Assembly: GCF_022605725.1 (NCBI RefSeq)
Contig: NC_065546.1
Location: 39,118,227 to 39,182,226 of the forward strand
DNA length: 64,000 nucleotides
Direction of reading: 5' to 3'
From: Anthonomus grandis grandis
Taxonomy: Eukaryota; Arthropoda; Insecta; Coleoptera; Curculionidae
Shown here: one piece after another, positions 55,622-64,000 of the stretch
How the letters are laid out: each line of letters begins with the position of its first letter
Position numbering within the stretch: the stretch's first letter is position 1
Translations under genes and position numbers: made by a program
The notes under the pieces: model-generated
Databases searched by the model: none
What the model saw: only the letters and a program-made list of their open reading frames with translations
What the model was told of the DNA's origin: nothing

Positions 55622-55659
55622 GGTGCAAAGTATGACTTTTTTGGGGTATACTTTGCACC
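55622..55659. repeat. Right subterminal ACTTTGCACC boxes
   Basis: GGTGCAAAGTAT at 55622-55633 and ATACTTTGCACC at 55648-55659 form an inverted pair like the one at 53515-53546. A further GGTGCAAAGTA lies in the right end at 55822-55832. Confidence 0.85.
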
Positions 55660-55849
55660 ACTAATAAAATTAGGTTGTTCTCTTGATTAGGCAATATACG
55701 TAACAAATAGCTACAATCAGAGTTATATTACAACCTGCTCAATTGATATTTATAATAAAAAGTTCAGATCTTCTTTCGAGTGACGTTACATCCTAACTAA
55801 TAAAATAAAACTAAAAAAAATGGTGCAAAGTAACCTGGTACGGTAGTTT

Positions 55850-56639
55850 AAAAGAAAACCGAATTTTATAAGTTAAAAATTACAAAAATAGAACGTACCG
55901 CGTTTGAAAGTTTCACCTTTTATTAATATAATTAAAAACCTTGGATTATTTGCCATTTTCGTCATAGATTTTATCATAAAGTAAGGGAAGGTAGTGCAAA
56001 TGTAATTGTTTAAATGGCTATAACTTTTAAAAGACCTATCCGATTTTGTTCAATTTAAAATTGTTTAAGTACTTTAAAATATTATATCCAGTAGTACGCG
56101 AAAGTTTTTAGTAAAATTGACTGGAGACGACATTTGAAATAAAAACACGTACTAATATAATAGTACGTGTAATAGTATAATTCTGATAGCAGAATCTAAA
56201 AAAACTCGATAAAATTTTCTAGAAAAAACCTAAAAACCGCAGTCGGCTATCTTTTTTACTTTTTTGAGTTATTACCAAAATAAAAATTTTTGCAATCACT
56301 TGGAATTAATAATTAAGTATTGGATCTTATTTATCTTGCATCTTGCTTCCCAGTTTATCTAAGCATCAGATTAATCTATATTATGTAATAGTAACAACAT
56401 TTTTAAAAATTCTGAAGTTATTATAATAAAAAAGTTATTTAATTTAAGCTTAATAATCCTTTTTAACGCATGCTTAAAGGAAGCATTCGGGTTATAACCA
56501 AAAGCAATACCAAAAAATGTACAAATGTTCAAAGTATCTACCATTTTGTAAAATAGAGTTCCCAATTATTACCCTACATATGCTAACACCTGGAATTTAT
56601 AGCATTTTGACTACGCTCTTCCAATTCAGCGATCTGGGT
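55850..56639. other. AT-rich stretch without recognisable genes
   Basis: No coding signal or paired repeat. Confidence 0.4.
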
Positions 56640-56880
56640 AACTGTTACTTAAAAATCACGTACTCTTTGAGAATAATATGCTAGGCAACCATCATGTTGA
56701 TACCACATGTTTATACTTAGGTCAATAAGAATATCTTCTTGACAATGACATTGACAAGATAATTTGTAAAAAGTTAAGATGTGATTCACCATTACATGTT
56801 CATCAATAATAAATCGCCCAATAAGTCTATTCCTCAAGTGAGAGTTTTCCCGTGACCAATAAGGCATACAATCGTCGAGA
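56640..56880 (-). pseudogene. Mariner transposase central scrap
   Basis: The minus strand from 56867 reads MPYWSRENSH, VMVNHIL and then DLSINMWYQHDGCLAYYSQRVRDF. The last part is the second-Asp region of a mariner transposase (QHDG...HYS..VR). No ends or other domains are found. Confidence 0.6.
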
Positions 56881-56889
56881 TAAAAATTA

Positions 56890-57890
56890 AAGTGGCTTCA
56901 AGTGCCTAGATATAATTTTTTTCATACAGTTGGAGAATCCTCATTCACCATTGGATGTAACTGTCTTAAAAATAGTTTTCTTGACAAAAATTTCTAAAGA
57001 AGAGAACTGTATTTTTATTATTGTAAGAATATTCGTAGAATCCCTTAAGGAGTCACAATTTTTCTCCCTTTTTGCCCAACATGAGAGTATTTTGAATGTA
57101 CTATATTTCACAAATACTCTTAGCAGAACGGGAAAATAATATTAAATTTTCAGTATTAAAACTATAATCTTTCCATCCCTATTTAAAATCTTTATCTCCA
57201 TGATAAGTTAGTTTTTACATAGTTAATCCTACTATAGATTTAAACAAATTTTTGTACTTTATTTTTCAGGACAAATCCTGGAATAATTAATATGTAATAT
57301 AGTATATTCCTTTCCTGGCACAGATTTTAATTTGGCAAAAGTGAGTGCAACTTTGGCGCGTAACATGGAAATATCTCAAATGAACCATTTTTCACAAACA
57401 TCCCAAGCAATACGAGAAAAGAATATTTAATTTCTACTATATAAACTATAGGCGATAAACACCTTTACCCCGAGTATTGAATCTCTAAGTACCAGTTCTA
57501 CGCATTGAAGGAGAGACACCATGAACGTGAAAAGCATTTTAGATGAATTATTCAAGTCACCCCAGTCAACCATCGTCAATTTACCATTATAGTTTCTTCT
57601 CTAGTTCACCTAGAAGAAATCTGAAAATCTGAAATCTGACCTAGAAAAAATGATTTCTACTCAAACATCACCATCTTCAGATCTAGAGCTTTGCGTTTTT
57701 TTAAAAAATTTTTATTACTGAAGTATCCTCAAAGAACCGTTTGCTTATATAAAATTATATTAAAAACTTTATAACTAAAATTATATGCTTTATATTAAAA
57801 ACCGTTGCCAAAATATTTTTAAAAAAATACTTAGAAGAGAATAATATGAATAAATATTTTTTTAAAGCAGACTTGTTATGTTTAAAATCT
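56890..57890. other. AT-rich stretch without recognisable genes
   Basis: No coding signal or paired repeat. Confidence 0.4.
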
Positions 57891-57899
57891 TAACTATCA

Positions 57900-58700
57900 C
57901 CTGAAAGAAACTACAATTGTTAAATAAAAATATTGGTAATAACCTACAGCTTTAAGTGTTACAACTAGCAAGAATAGTAAATTATATAATGATCGGGAAC
58001 AATCCGAAGCATACAGCATGCATGTCAGCCTTAGATATGGAAAAATTATAAAATACAGTATGACGAGAGGCCCTAATTTATAAAATGCAAATCGATTCGA
58101 TCACTCTTAGAATAATTACGAGTTTCCTAAAAAACAGGAAAATAACAAAAATTGAAAATAAAAACTCGGACGAAAAAGACATCAACTAAGGTCTTCCCCA
58201 GGGAAGCGTTTTGTCACCTACATTATTTAATGCATTTATATGCAGTACCAACCAAGACAAATAGTGAAATTACACTTTTTGGTCATAATATAACAGATCT
58301 ATACAACATGAAGTTTCAACAATCAGAGTACAAAGCCAAAATAATTAAATAAACCAATACTGTAAGAAGTGGAAATTAAAATTAAATCACGACCAAATAC
58401 AACTAGTAAATTTTAATTTTAAAAATATAAGAAGAAGAACCAGGCTAAAAATTCAAAATACTACAACCGAAGACAACGATGATTTAAAATATCTAGGAGT
58501 AACGCTAGATAGAAAATTACTATTTAATAAACAATACAGATATTTATGATATACTTATGATATAACAAAAATGCGAAAAAAAAACTTGTAGAATTAAGAT
58601 CAATTGTATAAATGCTTAAGCGAAGCCGTTTATAAAATTAGAAATATAATTCCTTTAGAATTAGTAGAAATAAATCATGTCGACAAGGCTATACAAAAAT
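57900..58700 (+). pseudogene. Non-LTR RT relic
   Basis: Broken frames read ACMSALDMEK (motif A region), REALIYKM, LRIITSFLKNRK, then GLPQGSVLSPTLFNAFI (motif B, about 58185-58240). About 50 codons further on come CKKWKLKLNHDQIQLVNF, DDLKYLGVTLDRKLLFNKQY and IRNIIPLE. This is the order of a jockey-like RT. Motif C is not recognisable and stops are frequent. Confidence 0.7.
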
Positions 58701-59092
58701 AAATACATAAATAATAAAATCCAATCACAAGAACTTACCTATCCAAGAGAAATCAGTTATTATTGATAAGCCATATCGCGAAGTTAGTGGTGAAAGTTAA
58801 GCCCTTAGATATGCTGTAGGAACTTATACAATAAGTGACATTAAAAAAATACAAATAAATTTTACATTAAAGGGTAGGTGGTCAGTATATACAGTTTTTA
58901 TTTTCCTTGCGATATTAATGTTGAGAATTATATTAATTCTTAATTTATTATTCCGGTGGACTGATTCTTTTTCTTTTAATTTCAGATTAATTTTTTTTAT
59001 GTGTTGCTGGCCCAGCAAAAGGCAAACGTTAAGAAAAGGAGAGTATCCAAGGATGGAAAAATACATTCGTGTTTTATAAGTCTTTTAAATCG

Positions 59093-60230
59093 ACAACGAC
59101 AATGGACAGTAGGGACTGGATTGCCAATTTTCTAAAAAGATATGGCATTAGGCGATTTAAAGTTTGTGAGAAACATTTATGGTATTATTATCATTCTGGC
59201 AAACCATATATAGCTAAACCCACCACAAGTTTCTTATACTGATGAATACGCATAGCACCCTGATGGGTTCCAAAAAAAAAACCGTTGCGGAAAGAAAGAG
59301 CAGTAAAGAAAGGATCATATTTTTGACATCTTGTAATTCTGATGGCGGTCACAAACTTAAACTTCTAGTGATTTAAAAATCTAAAAACCCCATTCAGAAA
59401 TACACTGCTCCCGTGGATTATAAAGCGGCAGCAAAAGCTTAGATGATTTCAGCAATATTGAAACATTGGTTTGACCAATGTTTTGTACCTAAGTAAGAAA
59501 TTTTTTTGAAAGAAAGCGAGATCCCTAAAAAGCCGCTTCTTTTTATTGATTATGCTTCAAGTAACTGTAGTGAAAAAGAATGAGTTCTAGTATTAATACA
59601 ACCACTGATTCAATATACTGTACAAAGATTTTCTATCGAAAAAGAGGTTAAACATGAAATTTGTTGTACCTTTTTTTTATAATGCTTCGAAAAAAGTGCC
59701 AGCGAGTTCATTAAAAAAATACTGTGATAAGATTTTGCTCATAGTGACGTAGTGGATAAAGATGATCCTGATGATTTGCTCCCTCTAAGTGATTTAAACC
59801 AAAAACTGCCACCATTTTTAGCTTAAAAAATCTATAAGCTTTTCATAATGCTCCAAAAATATAGATGTTGTTAAAGCTTTAGATTGGAATGATGGTTATG
59901 CTCAAGTGCTTAAGACAAATTATTTAATTGAGCTAAATGATAAATCAGACGAAGATATCCCATTTTCAGGTTATCGGCTAATTAAATTAAAAATCAAGAG
60001 GATATTAAACATTACAATTTTCTTTTATAGTAGGCCACAGGTAATATTCTTCCTTAAACGGACATGATTCTGCAAATATTAAAGGAAACCGCCTATGAAT
60101 AAAGGCAACGCAATAGTGAAGAGGCTAAAATCACTAATTTCTTTAAATCAGTTCAAAAAAATTGAAATGGTCCAAATCAGAAAAAAGATGAAACCGAATA
60201 AAAATACGTGAGAACCATTGAAATCGATGA
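59093..60230 (+). pseudogene. Tigger/jerky-type transposase relic
   Basis: Badly decayed DDE_1 transposase. WIANFLKRYGIRRFKV (DNA-binding end) is followed by ERKSSKERIIFLTSCNSDGGHKLKLLVI, KNPIQKYTAPVDYKA, ILKHWFDQCFVPK, PLLFIDYASSN (second Asp kept; the usual DNAPSH is DYASSN) and LIQPLIQ near 59610 in place of LIQPMDQ. The tail has DDPDDLLPLSDLNQ. More than ten stops interrupt it. Confidence 0.72.
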
Positions 60231-60474
60231 TTAAACTATTATTATGCATATATTATTTCAATATATACATTTGTAATCCTGCTTGTATTGTCTTATTTAT
60301 TTATTTTTGAGTTAGCAATAGCTAAAACCAATTTTTACAATAATTAAATTAATAATGCGAATTTTTCGATAGTTCCGTGACCCTACTGTATTTAACAGAA
60401 TAATGAGTGTAAATCTTTAACGATTCCTTTCGTTATATTTAATTCAATCTGAACCCAATAATTCATAAATATCA

Positions 60475-60851
60475 TAATTTACTTGAGGTATAACAGATTT
60501 TGTATACAGGGTAATCTTCATCTTAACTAAGAAATTATAACCATGTTCTATGTTAAAAATAAGCTCTAGTTTCCCATATAAATATACAGGTATGCCAAGA
60601 AATTAAGGATAATTTTGGGCAAAATAATCATAAATCATACGCCACTGGTTTTTCCAAAAGTAAAAATTACTCTTGAAATCCTCATTTATTTGAAACAAAT
60701 TCGGTTTCTTGACTTTTTTACGTACAAGGCACTGTTTTCGAGTAAAAATTAAAACACATTCTCATCCGTAAATAAATCACTCTAGGTGGTTTAAATTTCT
60801 TAGTTAAGATCAAGATGATAAAAAAATCTATGATACCTCAAGTAAATTATT
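60475..60851. mobile_element. MITE, ~377 bp, ~65-bp inverted ends
   Basis: The ends 60475-60543 and 60785-60851 are inverted copies. They share ATAATTTACTTGAGGTAT, AGATTTT and ATCTTAACTAAGAAATT with a few indels. There is no coding capacity. A CAGGGTAA word lies inside the left arm. Confidence 0.82.
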
Positions 60852-61094
60852 GTATTTTAGATTGATTTGACTTAAATTGAATTAAATATTTCGAAAAAAA
60901 TTGCTAAGGATCTAGGTTCGTATTAAAAAATCCAAATTTTCAAAAAAATCCATTCTTCTAAATACGTGAATAAGCCTATTTTCTTCTTCTTTTTAATAAT
61001 TGATATTTCCGGAAATAGTGACGTTATACCCAACAAAATAAGTTACTTATTATGAATTCACCATAACAATATAGATTTTACTTACATTCTTGTA

Positions 61095-61830
61095 GGGCAC
61101 GTCATAATTTACAAGTTTGCATACTAAAGATTTTTTGGTAGTGACAGTAGAAACAGAGATAATTGGAGAAACATGCCTGACAGTTAAGAGCTCCAACTTC
61201 AACCTTCAAAACTCGAATTTCTAATTTCTCTAAGCTACAAGTTTGCTTACCAACAATTTGTAGGACCAATAGAAATTAAAATAATTGGAAAAAACGTGCT
61301 TGTCAATCAAAAGCTGTCTGAAGCCCTCAAAACTCGAATTTTCTTGAAAAAAATATTCAGATTTCGAGAAAAATTCTTTCGCAAAAAAGCTTTTTTTGTC
61401 GAGCAGACTTTAGACTACAATTTTTCTAATCAAGATTTTTTTCGTAGGAAGATTGTACCCTAAACTCTAAGTTAGCTTACTAAGAATATTTTGATAGGAC
61501 AAACAGAAATTTAAATAACTAATCAAAACGTGCTTGTGAGTTAAAATATCAACTGTCAGTCCTCAAAATTTCAACTTTCTCAAAAAATAATTGGTTTTGA
61601 TAAAAATGCTTAGAATATTTCTTGTCGAGCCGACCCTAAACTCTAAGTTTGTTTACCAAACATTTTTTCAGGTGCCTAAAATCGATTATTTTAAGAAATA
61701 TTAAATATAACTCTGTACAAATGTTCTAAAATATGTTCCAGGTAAACTATTTAGAACATTATTATTGAGCAAGTCCTTAATCTACAAGTTTACTTTGCAA
61801 TAAGACCAATGACACTCTTACAGGTGAACA
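61095..61830. repeat. Decayed tandem array of ~120-240 bp units
   Basis: A word like CTAAGTTTGCTTACCAA recurs at about 61107, 61230, 61470, 61640 and 61784. It is followed by a TAGGACAA-like word, AGAAATTAAAATAA, ACGTGCTTGT and CCTCAAAACTCGAATTT in the better copies. A TGTCGAGC word precedes two copies. This is a diverged satellite-like array. Confidence 0.65.
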
Positions 61831-63238
61831 GCGAAAACTCTCATATCAGATTACGAAGATAAGACTGGTCTACTCACGTTTTCAAAAGTTCCTTTCAACG
61901 TCTTAATCCGTCTCTGATAATATTATGGCATTGTATATTCGAGACTTCGTCGGTTTGGGCCCTCGGGCTTACGAAGCAGCTTTCGTTTTGACGCCTTCGG
62001 GCTAATACCGTCCTGCGGCTCATTTTGTATTGGGTTTCATCATTTTAAAGCCTCACCCTAATGACTTAAACCCAAACTTTTACAAAATATTGCTTTCCTA
62101 CGCGCCTGGATAGGATATATATCATATATATCATTCAATGTATGAAGTTTTAAAATATGAAATATCATTTTAAGGGATTAATAGACATGCCTCTTTTGGT
62201 ATATATAACGCCTTCAGGAGTTTTTAATGCCTCTCATACCATTGTTTGTTTCTATAAACATGGTGATAATTATTTGATAAATAACAACCATAGCAGAATA
62301 ACCCCTTTCCCTAAATCTTATTTGTCCATCATGCAGTTCCGTAATAGCTTTAATGCGGTATTTCCAACTTAAGGTTTTTACTAGTCAGAAATTTAAATAA
62401 TAATTATACTTAATATTATCATCTACAGGGTCTAGTTTTTAAGTAGTTCATCCTATTTGAGGACCCCAATTTAGTTTATTTAGGTCATATTATTGTAAAT
62501 CCCTGTATTTTCTCAAACAGCACAGATACGTACTAAAGACGTATTTTGTACGTACTTCTAGGACATTTTACGTCATGTATTGGACATAATATGGCGTATC
62601 AAGGATGTTAACACGACTCCTTTTTTTGTGTGGTAAAATGTGTTTGGGAGAAAAAATAACTATAATAATTTATAAAAACTGAAAATATATTTATTATGAA
62701 AAAAACATATAAAAATATAAAACAAAATATGTATATGTCTAAAAACAAAACAAAAAATGAAAGTTTAATAAAGTAAATAAGGCTCATTCGTTCTGCGCAA
62801 CTATTGTGGAATACAGTTTTCAATTTTCTTTGGGCTTCCAATCCCTGCTTGTGTGAAACTTTTTAAAATGTTCAGATAAGTAATATACATTCATTACCAC
62901 TAAAATGAATACATATGCTCTTACCATGAATTGGGCTAGATCGTAGTAGATCCTTCCTATCACTGAGTGAATAGTAAAACTAAATTAAAATGTAATAGAA
63001 AAAAAAACAATGAAAGATTTTAGATAAATCCTAAATTCACAGGAGCGTAAACCTTTATTACAAAGGGATAACCCACACCATGAGGCCAATATTGTCAAGC
63101 CAACTGAAAGAAGAGCGTTCGTTTTCGCATCTATCACTTGTCTTAAACACTGTCAACAGTTTCAACACCCTAATGTTGCCAATTAGTTATTTAAATTAAT
63201 CAAACCAGATGTAATCAGAGCAATTTTATTTTAAAAGC
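61830..63238. other. Non-coding stretch
   Basis: No coding signal. A small candidate MITE with TACAGGG at 62424-62430 and CCCTGTA at 62501-62507 (84 bp) may be chance. A patch with CCCTCGGGC / CCTTCGGGC words lies at 61958-62010. Confidence 0.4.
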
Positions 63239-63280
63239 TTAGCAGAGCGCTTTCGGCGTATGAGCCATCATCAGTGCTAA
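63239..63280 (-). ncRNA. Hammerhead-ribozyme-like motif
   Basis: Minus strand, 5' to 3': TTAGCA (63280-63275), core CTGATGA (63274-63268), one T, helix II GGC/GCC around TCATAC, then GAAA (63254-63251). After it come a two-base-pair helix III (AG with CT) around CG, C at the cleavage position (63245), and TGCTAA (63244-63239). TTAGCA and TGCTAA form six perfect pairs (helix I). All conserved core positions of a type I minimal hammerhead are present. The departure is the unpaired T between the core and helix II. Similar motifs are known from Penelope-like elements. No RT is seen close by. Confidence 0.55.
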
Positions 63281-64000
63281 TTGTCAGTTAAGCCCAGAAG
63301 TTTACCATAGTGGGAACATATTTGATATTACTAAAATTATACATAACATTTAGACACACTTAAGACTATACAGAACACTTAATTTGTATTGTCCTTCGAG
63401 CAACACAGCCACTTCCCTCTTCTAACTATTTATTTGGCAGTCAGTAGGGACAACAAAAACCCTGGGTTGCTTTTGTGACCGATCTTGATAAATTTGATAT
63501 ATTATTATGACAAATACTTCATTATCTCGAATTTTTAGATGTTTTGAAAATCCTATACCTAATTACTTTTCGGCCATAACAATTAAATTTATAGGGTATG
63601 TTAGTCCTTTAGAAAGAAGGAATCTCGAGTTGACAGTTGTTGCCTAATTTATACCGAATTCGTTGACTTTTTCTATCAAAGCTAAGAAGCATGCAAATGG
63701 TGTTTTTTCTGTTTCCCCTATCGAATTTAGAAGTATGGAAGATAAAACTTAAAAGTATGTAAAATTACGTATAATTGAAAAAAAAATTCTTTCCTGGCAT
63801 ATAGTTTTCTTAAGTATTTATATGTATGTATTTATATGTGCATATACAGGGTATTATTATTTGTTGTTATTGATTTATCAAAAATCACTGTTTAAAAAAA
63901 AACGCCGAAATACGTTGTTAAGGGGGACAACTTTCTAACCTAAAATTACTTCACCCCCCTTTCTCCATCTGCCCCTAGGGTCATCTTCTTAAAAATTTTA
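63281..64000. other. Non-coding end of window
   Basis: No gene is recognised. A mariner-type end word (TACAGGGTATTATT) occurs at 63845-63858, followed by GGGGGACAACTTTCTAACC, so an element may continue past the window. Confidence 0.35.

Larger units (their letters stand above)
53113..55843 (+). mobile_element. Pogo-type DNA transposon, 2.7 kb
   Basis: The ends are imperfect inverted repeats starting CCGTA (CCGTAAAACGGAG then TTACTTTGCAC at the left; CCGTACCAGG then TTACTTTGCACC at the right). Each is next to TA (53111-53112 and 55844-55845), the Tc1/mariner/pogo target duplication. Seven ACTTTGCACC-type boxes lie near the ends. The single gene inside (53619-55569) is broken. Confidence 0.85.

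Noticed and set aside
62424..62507. 84-bp MITE with TACAGGG ends
   Set aside because: Only seven bases pair and no further copy is seen. It could be chance.

Overview
This is a eukaryotic window, almost certainly from an insect. It is AT-rich and has GT-AG introns. The coding remnants belong to element families typical of insect (beetle-like) genomes: mariner transposases with the WPPRS/WPARS-DLTPLD-FLWGYLK signature, RNase H-bearing non-LTR elements, an R4/Dong-type non-LTR family sitting in TAA microsatellites, a Penelope-like fragment, a gypsy integrase fragment, and pogo/Tigger-type DDE genes. I found no host protein gene, rRNA, tRNA or CRISPR array. Every coding stretch I can identify comes from a mobile element, and only one element gene (the mariner at 5102-6178) is an uninterrupted full-length frame.

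Layout. 1-4860: non-coding, with old MITE-like pieces. 4871-6409: a complete mariner (4991-6284, TA target duplication) between two 117-bp direct repeats. 6380-9626: element 1 of a TIR-flanked family with a five-exon gene of DUF7869 type (minus strand, decayed). 10401-12953: a fold-back element with ~140-bp inverted ends enclosing a non-LTR RT fragment. 14665-15245: another RT relic. 18160-20640 (minus), 23350-27170 (plus) and 30824-31786 (minus): three copies of an RNase H-bearing (LOA/I-like) non-LTR family, the last with a 12-bp target duplication. 21640-23260: an RT scrap and a gypsy pol/integrase scrap. 32602-38804: element 2 of the DUF7869 type, split by a 3.5-kb CR1/Daphne-like LINE (33697-37174). 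38880-47633: three R4/Dong-like copies with TAA/TTA tracts. 47780-48440: a Penelope-like fragment. 48634-52059: a mariner with ~200-bp inverted ends, with a second mariner (49990-51890) inside it. 53113-55843: a pogo-type element with repeated ACTTTGCACC boxes. 56640-60230: mariner, RT and Tigger/jerky relics. 60475-64000: a MITE, a decayed tandem repeat, and a hammerhead-ribozyme-like motif at 63239-63280.

The genes do not work together as a pathway. They record successive insertions into one another (LINE into DUF7869 element, mariner into mariner, R4 into TAA repeats), as expected of old heterochromatin or a transposon trap. The observations I rate most worth a second look are the two DUF7869-type elements, whose terminal and subterminal repeats suggest they are a genuine multi-exon DNA transposon family, the hammerhead-like motifs, the R4/TAA association, and the nested mariners. 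Family names come from motif recognition by eye. No database search was run.
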